Assembly: GCA_016711435.1 (NCBI GenBank)
Contig: JADJSY010000010.1
Location: 62,001 to 126,000 of the forward strand
Direction of reading: 5' to 3'
Origin: Lewinellaceae bacterium
Lineage (GTDB): Bacteria > Bacteroidota > Bacteroidia > Chitinophagales > Saprospiraceae
DNA length: 64,000 nucleotides
The notes below the pieces were generated by a model that saw only the letters and a list, made by a program, of their open reading frames with translations, was not told the origin of the DNA and did not search any database. Positions 45,108-53,359 of the stretch are shown here, one piece after another. The position numbers were made by a program, and so were the translations under genes. How positions within the stretch are numbered: the stretch's first letter is position 1; each line of letters begins with the position of its first letter.

Positions 45108-45788
45108 ATGAAGACAAACTATTATTTTATTGTTGCGCTTTTAATTGCGTTTTTTTGGACCGCATGTGGAAGCGACCCTTCCCCAAAAACCGGAGAAGAA
45201 CTGGAAAAAGCAAAAACAGAACTGGAAGCCAAAAAGAAAGAACTTGCTGATAAACAAGAGATTGCAAGAATTGAAAAAGAATTGCAGGAACTTAATCAGC
45301 AGATCAAACAAGTGAACAAGGAAGAGGATCAGGCTTCCGGCAAAAGTGAGCCTGGAACTAAAAACGCAACACCTTCTGCAACGAATACCGGCCCGCAAAG
45401 CCGTATTATTGGCACTGGCGTTACCATGCGCAAAGACGCTTCGGTGCAGTCGGATAAAATAAGCAGTTTTAATGCCAATGAAGCAGTAACCGTACTGGAA
45501 ACCAAAAATGTAGACAACGACAAAGAGGCTGTTCTGACTAAAGCAATCACCCTCACTGGCGGTGGCTCGGAAATCAAACTTCCGAAAGGCAAAGCGGTGG
45601 TGATCGAGGAATACAAATCTGAATCAAACACTTACCTGGTGACCTATCAGGATCCTCAAAAAGGAAAAATGTCCGCAGATATTGACGCGAGCGCTATTGA
45701 AACGATCACGTATTCCACCTGGTACCGGGTGAAACGCAGCAATGGACAGACGGGATGGGTATTGGGTAAGTTTTTGCAAAACAATTGA
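45108..45788 (+). CDS. SH3-like lipoprotein 2 with coiled coil
   Basis: 226 residues. The signal peptide YYFIVALLIAFFWTAC gives a lipobox Cys at about 20. A Lys/Glu-rich coiled coil follows (about 30-80, EELEKAKTELEAKKKELADK), then a linker and a C-terminal SH3-like part (about 98-226: IIGTGVTMRKDASVQSDKIS, TWYRVKRSNGQTGWVLGKFL). It is a paralogue of the preceding gene by its C-terminal third. Presumably anchored in the outer or inner membrane facing the periplasm. Its stop overlaps the start of the DUF2750 gene. Confidence 0.7.
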   Translation: MKTNYYFIVALLIAFFWTACGSDPSPKTGEELEKAKTELEAKKKELADKQEIARIEKELQELNQQIKQVNKEEDQASGKSEPGTKNATPSATNTGPQSRIIGTGVTMRKDASVQSDKISSFNANEAVTVLETKNVDNDKEAVLTKAITLTGGGSEIKLPKGKAVVIEEYKSESNTYLVTYQDPQKGKMSADIDASAIETITYSTWYRVKRSNGQTGWVLGKFLQNN

Positions 45789-46192
45789 TGATGGGACAAC
45801 TCTCGCAGAAGCAAATCGAAGAAATACTGGCCAAAAAGCCGGAAAAACGTTATAATTACTTCATCAAAACGGTTTGTGAAGAAGAAGAAGTGTGGGGACT
45901 AGCGGACGACGAAGGCTGGCTGCTGCTGGAAGACGACGAGGATGATTCGGAGGTGCTGGCCGTGTTTCCATATCCTGAATTTGCGGAAATTTTCCGCGCC
46001 AACGGCGGATTTGACGAGTTTAAAGTAGCCTCGCTGGATTTATATGAATTCGTGGACTGGCTGGACGATTTTGAAAAAGAGAAAATGAAGGTGGCTGTTT
46101 TTCCAACGCCTGATTTTCAGAGCGCTGTAATGACACCCCAAAAACTGAAAGAGGACTTTCAAACGGAATTTGACAAAGAAAGTGAATCGTGA
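45785..46192 (+). CDS. DUF2750 family protein
   Basis: An acidic cytosolic protein of 135 residues. RYNYFIKTVCEEEEVWGLAD, GWLLLEDDEDDSEVLAVFPY (W, DD and FPYPEFA) and FVDWLDDFEKEKMKVAVFPT match DUF2750, a family of unknown function. The ATG overlaps the previous stop codon by four bases, so it is translationally coupled to lipoprotein 2. The last residues ESES and the stop come from the GTGAATC repeat that follows. Its place inside the nuo operon gives no clue to a role in complex I. Confidence 0.8.
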   Translation: MMMGQLSQKQIEEILAKKPEKRYNYFIKTVCEEEEVWGLADDEGWLLLEDDEDDSEVLAVFPYPEFAEIFRANGGFDEFKVASLDLYEFVDWLDDFEKEKMKVAVFPTPDFQSAVMTPQKLKEDFQTEFDKESES

Positions 46193-46316
46193 GTCGTGAA
46201 TGGTGAGTCGTGAATGGCAACTCGTTAGAAGAACGAACTTTACAACCTTCTAAGCGGACGCCACTCACGACTCACTACGACTCACAACTCACGACTCACA
46301 ACTCACAACTCACAAT
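46184..46316. repeat. Heptad-repeat hairpin, GTGAGTC/GACTCAC family
   Basis: GTGAATCGTGAGTCGTGAAT and further units (46183-46216) face CACTCACGACTCACTACGAC and GACTCACAACTCAC units (46262-46313). Supplies the DUF2750 stop and runs up to the nuoF start. Confidence 0.88.
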
Positions 46317-47702
46317 ATGGGTCGCAAATTATTACTGGAACACGCCCACATAGCGGGCATTCATACCTACGACGTTTATCGCAAACACGGCGGCTACCGC
46401 TCCGTGGAAAAAGCGCTGAAAACGATGTCGCCCGAGGCGGTGGTGGAAGAAGTAAAAAAATCGGGTCTGCGCGGCCGCGGCGGCGCAGGTTTCCCGACGG
46501 GTATGAAATGGTCGTTCTTAGCCAAACCGGAAGGTGTGCCGCGTTACCTCGTCTGCAATGCCGACGAATCGGAGCCAGGCACCTTTAAAGACCGCTACCT
46601 GATGGAGAAACTTCCCCACCTGCTCATCGAGGGGATGATCACTTCTTCGTATGCGCTCGGCGCCAATACGTCCTATATCTATATCCGCGGCGAATATTCC
46701 TGGATCGTATTTATCCTCGAAAAAGCCATCAAGGAAGCCTATGCGGCCGGCTGGCTGGGGAAAAATATCCTCGGAACTGGTTATGATTTCGACCTGTACG
46801 TCAATCCCGGCGCGGGCGCTTACATCTGCGGAGAAGAAACGGCCCTGCTGGAAAGCCTCGAAGGCAAACGCGGCAATCCGCGTATCAAACCGCCGTTCCC
46901 GGCTGTAAAAGGCCTGTGGCAAAGCCCGACGGTGGTCAACAACGTGGAAACCATCACAGCGGTGGTTCCGATTGTCAACGACGGCGGCGAAGAATACGCT
47001 AAAATCGGTATCGGAAAAAGCACGGGTACCAAACTCATCAGCGCCAGCGGCAACATCAACAAACCCGGCGTCTATGAAATCGAACTCGGCGTATCAGTCG
47101 AGGAATTTATCTACTCCGATGAATGGTGCGGCGGCATCAAACGCGGCAAACGCCTGAAAGCCTGTGTGCCGGGCGGTTCCTCGGTGCCGATTTTGCCGCA
47201 TTTCCTGGTCACCAAAACGGCAGCGGGCGAAAACCGCCTGATGACTTATGAAAGCCTGGCCGACGGCGGTTTCGCGACCGGCTCCATGCTGGGTTCGGGC
47301 GGCTTTATCGTGTACGACGAAGACCAGTGCATCGTGCGCAACACCTTCAATTTCAGCCGTTTCTACCACCACGAATCCTGCGGCCAGTGCTCGCCCTGCC
47401 GCGAAGGCACCGGCTGGATGGAAAAAGTGCTGTGGCGTATGGAAAACGGTCAGGGTAAAATGAGCGACATCGACATGCTGGCAGACATCGCCAAAAAAAT
47501 AGAAGGCAATACGATTTGTCCGCTCGGCGATGCGGCGGCCTGGCCGGTAAGTGCGGCGATCCGGCATTTCCGGGAGGAGTTTGAATGGCACGTGAACGAG
47601 CCGAAGTTGTGTATGGAAAGGAATTATGGATTGGTGGGGAACCGGTGGCAACAACCGTTTAAATTATTGAAACATGAGTGCAGAACACCTCACATATTTT
47701 AA
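46317..47702 (+). CDS. nuoF: NADH-quinone oxidoreductase subunit F
   Basis: The 51-kDa NADH-binding subunit with FMN and the 4Fe-4S cluster N3; 461 residues. The NADH/FMN site is GLRGRGGAGFPTGMKW; CNADESEPGTFKDR, YLINPGAGAYICGEETAL (seen as NPGAGAYICGEETALLESLE) and the cluster motif ESCGQCSPCREGTGW with CPLGDAA are present. Complete catalytically. The last codons (from about 47674) overlap the start of a decayed AAA-ATPase gene in another frame, so the extreme C-terminus may have been altered by that insertion. Confidence 0.96.
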   Translation: MGRKLLLEHAHIAGIHTYDVYRKHGGYRSVEKALKTMSPEAVVEEVKKSGLRGRGGAGFPTGMKWSFLAKPEGVPRYLVCNADESEPGTFKDRYLMEKLPHLLIEGMITSSYALGANTSYIYIRGEYSWIVFILEKAIKEAYAAGWLGKNILGTGYDFDLYVNPGAGAYICGEETALLESLEGKRGNPRIKPPFPAVKGLWQSPTVVNNVETITAVVPIVNDGGEEYAKIGIGKSTGTKLISASGNINKPGVYEIELGVSVEEFIYSDEWCGGIKRGKRLKACVPGGSSVPILPHFLVTKTAAGENRLMTYESLADGGFATGSMLGSGGFIVYDEDQCIVRNTFNFSRFYHHESCGQCSPCREGTGWMEKVLWRMENGQGKMSDIDMLADIAKKIEGNTICPLGDAAAWPVSAAIRHFREEFEWHVNEPKLCMERNYGLVGNRWQQPFKLLKHECRTPHIF

Positions 47703-48724
47703 AGTCGAAAACTTCAAACGTTTTGACTCTTTGGAATTGACTGATATCGGTCAGTTCAATCTCATTGTGGGGGATAATAATGTGGGAAAGACGAGTGTGT
47801 TGGAGGCGTTGTTATTTGATAAAGATGGAAAAATGTATTTCAAATTTTCATAAAACCTTTATTAGATAAAGGGTTATATTAAACCAACATTTATGGTCAG
47901 GACAAAGTGGACCAAAGAAAATTTTTAAATACTTAAGAAATAACTCTAACTTTCTTAAAAGCGAAAGCCTCTTTATTTAAATTTTCACCCCAATGAAAAG
48001 AAAACTTACTTATGAAATTCGACCTAGAATTTTCACAGAAGACCTCAGATTTTCTACATTAATTTTATATAACAGGCTTTAAGATCAAAGTGATAAGAAG
48101 GAGACATGAAAAAATAAATTGGTTTGCAGGTCTATTTATGACATTTTTAAACCAAAGTAGAGATGAAGATATTGCTAGTATAAAGTTCATTTTCAGATAA
48201 TCTCTTACAAAAGCCTAATTTGAAATGGTAGATGTAGCAGAGGCAAGAAAAAAATTTAAACATGTTAATTTTACTCCAAGATTGAAGACTTTGAGGTGCG
48301 AAAAATTGACAAGAAGATCAACTCATGTTGAGTTTGAAGAGCAAAAGATGAATTCAACCCAATATCTTTTGGGGAAGATTATATTCGGACAAATAATGCT
48401 GGAAGTTCTCAAAATACCAAGGAAAGCGCCTGATGATCGACGAAATCGACACCGGCATTCATTATTCCCGAATGAAAAATTTCTTAAAAACTGTTTTCAG
48501 GTCGCAGAAGAACGACGTCCAACTCTTCATGACAACCCACAGCCTTGAGTGCCAGCAGGCTTTTGCAGAAGTATTTGAAGAGTCAGATATGGCACAGTAT
48601 CAAGAAAAGGTGCGACAATTTACCTTACTTGAAAAACAGATGGACAAGTAAAGGCTATTGTTCGCAATTTTGACCAACTGGAATTTGCACTTCAAACTGA
48701 CAATGAGACGCGAGGAGGCGGAAT
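47674..48724 (+). pseudogene. Decayed AAA-family ATPase (first gene of an ATPase/TOPRIM pair)
   Basis: The ATG at 47674 opens MSAEHLTYFKVENFKRFDSL and then the Walker A loop VGDNNVGKTSVLEALLF, typical of the SMC/OLD-like AAA_15/AAA_21 ATPases. The frame stops at 47851. The region to 48420 is AT-rich and full of stops in all frames, with ghosts such as MEKCISNFHKT. The C-terminal part reappears at 48433: MIDEIDTGIHYSRMKNFL (Walker B and D-loop) and LFMTTHSLECQQAF (H-loop), then KAIVRNFDQLEFALQT in a further frame. The gene overlaps the nuoF end. It is clearly inactive as read, and far more disrupted than the single-break genes nearby. Confidence 0.8.
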
Positions 48725-48725
48725 C

Positions 48726-49376
48726 ATGGTAAAAACGGATATTTGGGTTGAAGGCACTGCCGACCAGAAATTTCTGGCTGATGTTTTAGAGCAATGGTTT
48801 TCTATTCAATTTGATATGAGATTTGAGTGTCGAGATGAATTGGGTAACATCTTGATTCGACTTAGAAAAGGGAAAGAGAGTAGTTTTAATTCAAAAGCCG
48901 GATGGGAGAATACCAAACCAAATTTTGAGGGAAAGGATAGGGGTTCAAAATCTATAATCATTTTAGATGCGGATGAAAATTTTGACAAAAGAATTAAAGA
49001 AGTAAAGGACCATCATTGAGTGAGAATTTTTGACCCAAAGACCACTTTCTTAATCCCAGATCACCGAAAAACGGCAATCTGGAAACGCTTTTAGAACAAA
49101 TCATTAATCCTGAACATAGCATCCTTTTTAAATGCTGGAACGCTTACGAGAACTTGTTTGAGATCACCAGAGCAAAAACTACGCTTCCTCCAGCCAAAAG
49201 CCAAAATCTATGCATATCTCGAAGCACTTTTGGATGAAAACGAGAAAAAAAAAATTAAACGGAGAGAAAAGGGATTATTCCATACAGATCATTGGATCCT
49301 CGACCACACCAAAGAACCATTAAAGCCTCTTTACGAGTTTTTGAAGAAGCATTTAAAAGAACGAAACATAAATTGA
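48726..49376 (+). pseudogene. Decayed TOPRIM/DUF3226-like protein (second gene of the pair)
   Basis: MVKTDIWVEGTADQKFLADV has the E of a TOPRIM-like VEGxxD segment, and SIIILDADENFDKRI has the DxD-type acidic pair. This fits DUF3226, which is often encoded directly after an AAA ATPase. The frame breaks at 49019. Later pieces read NGNLETLLEQIINPEHSILF and KAKIYAYLEALLDENEKKKI, ending EPLKPLYEFLKKHLKERNIN. ATPase/TOPRIM pairs include OLD, Gabija and PARIS defence systems; membership in one of these is an inference. The 237 bases from 49377 to 49613 hold no further recognisable gene. Confidence 0.7.
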
Positions 49377-49613
49377 AAGAGCATGGACTTGACTCATTTG
49401 TTGATCTAATGGACTGCACTTTATGGAAGGGGGTCAGAATTTCTCTGGAAGAAGCCCAAAAGCATTCGGCCATATTTCTGGCAAAGAAGGCGAAGGATTT
49501 TTAAGATTGGGAAATAGCACGGAAGTGTTCTACGGAGCTGGAAGCATTGCCCCGATTACAGATGAAAACAGTCGTTAAGCAAATTTTGGAAGATTACAAT
49601 TTAGAAGAATACA

Positions 49614-50557
49614 ATGGCTAAAGTTACCATAGACGGATTTGAAACCGAAGTGCCCGACGGCACCACCATCCTGAATGCAGCCCGGCAGATCGGCGGCGAC
49701 ATTGTGCCGCCCGCCATGTGCTACTATTCCACGCTGAAAGGCAGCGGCGGCAAATGCCGTACCTGCCTGGTGAAAGTGACCAAAGGCTCCGAAAAAGACC
49801 CGCGCCCCATGCCCAAACTCGTGGCTTCCTGCCAGACAGCGGTGATGGACGGCATGGAAGTGGCCAATATCACCAGCGACGAAGTGGTGAAAGCCCGCGC
49901 AGGCGTGGTCGAGTTTCTGCTGCTGAACCACCCGCTGGACTGCCCGATTTGCGACCAGGCCGGTGAGTGCCACTTGCAGGACCTCGCTTTCGAACACGGA
50001 GCAGCCAATACGCGCTACGAATTCGAGCGCCGCACCTTTGAAAAGATCGACATCGGCCCGTATATCAAACTGCACATGACGCGCTGCATCCTATGCTACC
50101 GCTGTGTGTATGTGGCTAATCAATTGACAGACAACCGGGTACACGGCATTCTGGGTCGCGGCGACCACGCGGAGATCAGCACGTTTATCGAAAAATCCAT
50201 CGACAATGACTTCTCCGGTAATGTCATCGACGTGTGCCCGGTGGGCGCACTGACCGACCGCACGTTCCGTTTCAAAAGCCGCGTGTGGTTCCTCAATCCG
50301 ATGGATGCGCACCGCGACTGCCCGACCTGCTCCGGCAAAGCCGTGGTCTGGATGTATGGACACGAGATATACCGCGTAACGGCCCGCAAGGACAAATACG
50401 GTGAGGTGCAGGATTTCATTTGCAATACCTGCCGTTTTGAAAAGAAATCACCCGAAGACTGGACGATCGAAGGCGCCCGCGAAATAGACCGCCACTCGGT
50501 GATTGCACAGGGACATTACGACGAAACCGCCAAACCGTCCGCTAAGGAAGAAAATAA
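49614..50557 (+). CDS. nuoG: NADH-quinone oxidoreductase subunit G, short form
   Basis: Iron-sulfur subunit of the NADH arm, about 314-318 residues instead of 700-900. It has the 2Fe-2S ligands (AMCYYSTLKGSGGKCRTC, LVASCQTAV), the His/Cys set for N5 (HPLDCPICDQAGECHLQD), the N6 ligands (CILCYRCVYV, CPVGALT) and CPTC/CNTC pairs. The molybdopterin-like domain is missing, as is usual for many Bacteroidota. As read, the frame runs on without stop into nuoH. If the A-run at 50550-50554 had one more base, the frame would end AKEEK and a TAA at 50555-50557. The ATG at 49614 is certain (MAKVTIDGFETEVPDG). Confidence 0.92.
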
Positions 50558-50567
50558 GCTGATACGC

Positions 50568-51602
50568 ATGATAGACATGATATTGTTATACGATTTTGCA
50601 CTTTTTGCCCAAAAAGCGGGGCTGATAGTGGTTGTTTTTACGATTACGTTAGGCGTAGCGGCTTATTCCACTTATGGAGAGCGGAAAATCGCCGCTTTTT
50701 TGCAGGATCGCCTCGGCCCGAGCAACGCAGGCCCCTGGGGTCTCTTGCAACCCATTGCCGACGGCGTGAAAATGTTTACGAAAGAGGATTTTATCCCGGA
50801 TAAATCGGAGCGCTGGATCTATATCCTGGCGCCGGGCGCCTTTATTTTTGTAGCACTGATGACTTCTGCGGTCATTCCATGGGGTACCCGACTGACTTTG
50901 TTCGGACTCGACCTCGATTTGCAGGTGACGGATATCAATATCGGCATTTTGTACATCATGGGTTTTGTGTCGCTGGGCGTGTACGGCATCATGCTGGGCG
51001 GCTGGGCTTCCAACAACAAATATTCCTTGTACGGCGCCATTCGTGCCAGTTCACAAATGATTTCCTACGAACTGGCAATGGGCCTTTCCCTGATTGCAGT
51101 GATTATGTTGAGCGGCTCGCTCAGCCTTCGTGAGATTGTAGATCAACAAACCGGTTTCCGCTGGAATATACTGTTTCAGCCGCTGGGGTTTATCATTTTC
51201 TTCGTCTGTGCACTGGCGGAATGCAACCGCGCACCGTTCGATATGGCGGAATGCGAAACGGAACTGATCGGCGGCTACCACACGGAATACAGCTCGATGA
51301 AACTGGGCTTTTTCCTGTTCGCCGAATACATCAATATGTTTATTTCCTGCACGGTCATTTCCTGCCTCTATTTCGGCGGTTACCGTTTCCCCGGGCTTGA
51401 TCCAAGCTGGCTGGGCGGACTCATGGGGCCGATCGTGCTGTTTTCAAAAATATTCTTTTTCATTTTTGTTTTCATGTGGATTCGCTGGACTTTGCCGCGT
51501 TTCCGCTACGACCAGTTGATGCACCTGGGCTGGAAATCGCTTATTCCGCTGGCGATTCTGAATATGCTGCTGACGGGAGCGGGGGTTTATTATGGGGAAT
51601 GA
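50568..51602 (+). CDS. nuoH: NADH-quinone oxidoreductase subunit H
   Basis: Membrane subunit linking the quinone site to the proton pumps; 344 residues and eight or so helices. AYSTYGERKIAAFLQDRLGP, LLQPIADGVKMFTKEDFIP, ASNNKYSLYGAIRASSQMIS, ALAECNRAPFDMAECETELI (in short ECNRAPFD) and GFFLFAEYINMF are NuoH landmarks. It is read in the same frame as nuoG with no stop between them. The family N-terminus fits the ATG at 50568 or 50577, so I treat it as its own gene. A true NuoG-NuoH fusion would place a soluble domain on the cytosolic N-terminus and is not excluded. Confidence 0.94.
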   Translation: MIDMILLYDFALFAQKAGLIVVVFTITLGVAAYSTYGERKIAAFLQDRLGPSNAGPWGLLQPIADGVKMFTKEDFIPDKSERWIYILAPGAFIFVALMTSAVIPWGTRLTLFGLDLDLQVTDINIGILYIMGFVSLGVYGIMLGGWASNNKYSLYGAIRASSQMISYELAMGLSLIAVIMLSGSLSLREIVDQQTGFRWNILFQPLGFIIFFVCALAECNRAPFDMAECETELIGGYHTEYSSMKLGFFLFAEYINMFISCTVISCLYFGGYRFPGLDPSWLGGLMGPIVLFSKIFFFIFVFMWIRWTLPRFRYDQLMHLGWKSLIPLAILNMLLTGAGVYYGE

Positions 51603-51733
51603 GGAGGATGAGTAGATGAGATGGATGAGAAAAAAATTTAGAAAATAAGAATAACTCGTTCATAAAATTTTGAGAATCAAGGTAATCTTCAAATCATTTT
51701 AATCAGGGTAAAAAAAAATCAGAGTAAAAAGAT

Positions 51734-52276
51734 ATGCAACTCACACAACGCTCTAAACAGGTAGTCCACAAGGAAATGACGTTCATGGAACGCATTTACC
51801 TGCCGGCCATCTTAAAAGGCATGTTTACAACGCTGAAGCACTTTTTCCGGCGTACGAATACGCTTTCTTATCCGAAAGAGCACCGCGAATTTGCGCCGGT
51901 GTACCGCGGCTGGCATGTGCTCAAGCGCGATGCACAGGGGCGCGAAAACTGTACTGCCTGCGGCCTGTGTGCCGTGGCTTGTCCGGCAGAAGCCATTACG
52001 ATGGAAGCCGCCGAACGTGAAAAAGGGGAAGAACACCTGTACCGGGAAGAAAAATACGCTGCGGTGTATGAAATCAATATGCTGCGCTGCATTTTCTGTG
52101 GTTTGTGCGAGGAAGCCTGTCCGAAAGAGGCCATCTTCCTGACCGACCGCATCGTACCTTCGGATTATGTGCGCCAGGAGTTTATTTTTGGAAAAGACAT
52201 GCTGGTGGAAGGCGTCGAACCTGAAAAACGGATCGACGTAACCAAACGCCAGCGGCCCATGGTTGAGAAGAAATAA
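51734..52276 (+). CDS. nuoI: NADH-quinone oxidoreductase subunit I
   Basis: Ferredoxin-like subunit with two 4Fe-4S clusters (N6a/N6b), 180 residues. The ligands are NCTACGLCAVACPAEAI and RCIFCGLCEEACPKEAI. An N-terminal amphipathic part (YLPAILKGMFTTLKHFF) contacts the membrane. The C-terminal FLTDRIVPSDYVRQEFIFGK is family-typical. It lies 130 bases after nuoH, a gap with GATGAG-type repeats and AT-rich sequence. Confidence 0.96.
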   Translation: MQLTQRSKQVVHKEMTFMERIYLPAILKGMFTTLKHFFRRTNTLSYPKEHREFAPVYRGWHVLKRDAQGRENCTACGLCAVACPAEAITMEAAEREKGEEHLYREEKYAAVYEINMLRCIFCGLCEEACPKEAIFLTDRIVPSDYVRQEFIFGKDMLVEGVEPEKRIDVTKRQRPMVEKK

Positions 52277-52321
52277 ATTATTTTAGCCGATTGAATCGGC
52301 AGCGAAACCAACGCATTATAG

Positions 52322-52821
52322 ATGACACTTTACATCTTTTTGGCCCTTGCCATTGTATCAGTAATCACGGCTTGCTCATGGTGCTTTCCCGCAACCCAGT
52401 GCACAGCGTGCTTTTTCTGATCCTCACGTTTTTTGCCATTGCCGGCCAGTATGTACTGCTGAATGCGCAATTTCTGGCAGTGGTACACATCATCGTCTAC
52501 GCCGGCGCCATCATGGTGCTTTTCCTGTTTGTATTGATGCTGCTCAACCTGAGCAAAGACACGGAACCGCAAAAATCGAACCTCTGGAAAATCAGCGGCG
52601 CCATTGCATCCGGTTCGCTGCTGCTGACCTTGGTCGGCGCTATGCGCGGCAGCATTGCCGTGCAATCGCCGGAAGTAAGTGATCCCGGCGTCGGGCTGGT
52701 AGAAAACCTCGGAAAAGTACTCTTCACCGACTTCGTAGTGCCCTTTGAAATCGCCGGCATTTTGTTCCTGGCGGCGATGGTAGGGGCAGTGCTGGTGGGA
52801 AAACGCGACTTAAAACTTTAA
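52322..52821 (+). CDS. nuoJ: NADH-quinone oxidoreductase subunit J (one apparent frame break)
   Basis: Five-helix membrane subunit; 166 residues after repair. The start MTLYIFLALAIVSVITA is in one frame, and the following LLMVLSRNPVHSVLFLILTF (in the other frame) carries the signature. They join where ACGGCTTGC should read ACGGCCTTGC (about 52366-52369), one C lost. The conserved helix QFLAVVHIIVYAGAIMVLFLFVLMLLNL (VHIIVYAGAIMVLF) is intact. A TGATGAA hairpin begins at the TAA stop. Confidence 0.93.
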
Positions 52822-52910
52822 TGATGAATGATAAATGATAAATGATGAATCAAAAGCGGCATCTCGCTCGGTTATTCATCATTCATCATTTATCATTCAT
52901 AATTCATTCG
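52819..52910. repeat. Heptad-repeat hairpin, TGATGAA family, between nuoJ and nuoK
   Basis: TGATGAATGATAAATGATAA (52822-52841) and more face TTCATCATTCATCATTTATC (52875-52894). The spacer is TCAAAAGCGGCATCTCGCTC. Confidence 0.88.
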
Positions 52911-52911
52911 A

Positions 52912-53235
52912 ATGATGTTAGAAATAATACGACAAATACCCATCGACTATTACGTCTGGCTCAGCACCGTGCTGTTTGTCATCGGCGTTTTTGGGGTGCT
53001 GATACGCCGCAATGCCATTGTGGTATTGATGTGTGTCGAACTGATGCTCAATGCCGTCAACCTGCTGCTGGCAGCATTTTCCACTTACCTGGGTGATGCG
53101 CAAGGGCAAATCATGGTATTTTTTATCATGGTGGTAGCGGCGGCAGAAGCGGCGGTCGGATTGGGTATTTTGGTGATGATATACCGAAATACGAAGAGTA
53201 CGGATATTTCACTATTGGATAAACTACGAAACTAG
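52912..53235 (+). CDS. nuoK: NADH-quinone oxidoreductase subunit K
   Basis: A 107-residue membrane subunit with three helices and the two conserved buried glutamates: VVLMCVELMLNAVNLLL and VVAAAEAAVGLGILV. It resembles the Na+/H+ antiporter subunit MrpC. The start may be residue 1 or 2 (52912 or 52915). The repeat arm of the upstream hairpin ends only a few bases before the ATG. Confidence 0.96.
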   Translation: MMLEIIRQIPIDYYVWLSTVLFVIGVFGVLIRRNAIVVLMCVELMLNAVNLLLAAFSTYLGDAQGQIMVFFIMVVAAAEAAVGLGILVMIYRNTKSTDISLLDKLRN

Positions 53236-53350
53236 GGATGAGGAATGAGGATGATGATTGATGAATGATAAATGATGAATCAAAAGTGGATGATTACAAG
53301 TATTCATCATTCATCATTCCTCATCATCTCATTCTCATAACTCATCATAA
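53233..53350. repeat. Mixed heptad repeat between nuoK and nuoL
   Basis: GGATGAGGAATGAGGATGAT then TGATGAATGATAAATGATGA (53237-53278) faces ATTCATCATTCATCATTCCT and CATCATCTCATTCTCAT (53299-53345). Two heptad families are mixed within one arm. Confidence 0.8.
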
Positions 53351-53359
53351 AAATAAATT

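Noticed and set aside
44404..46316. An integrated phage or plasmid island between nuoE and nuoF
   Set aside because: No integrase, attachment sites or phage genes are present; base composition and repeat content are like the rest of the window.
49377..49613. A further small gene between the TOPRIM remnant and nuoG
   Set aside because: Short frames (for example ending HSAIFLAKKAKDF) exist, but none has a convincing start, length or family.
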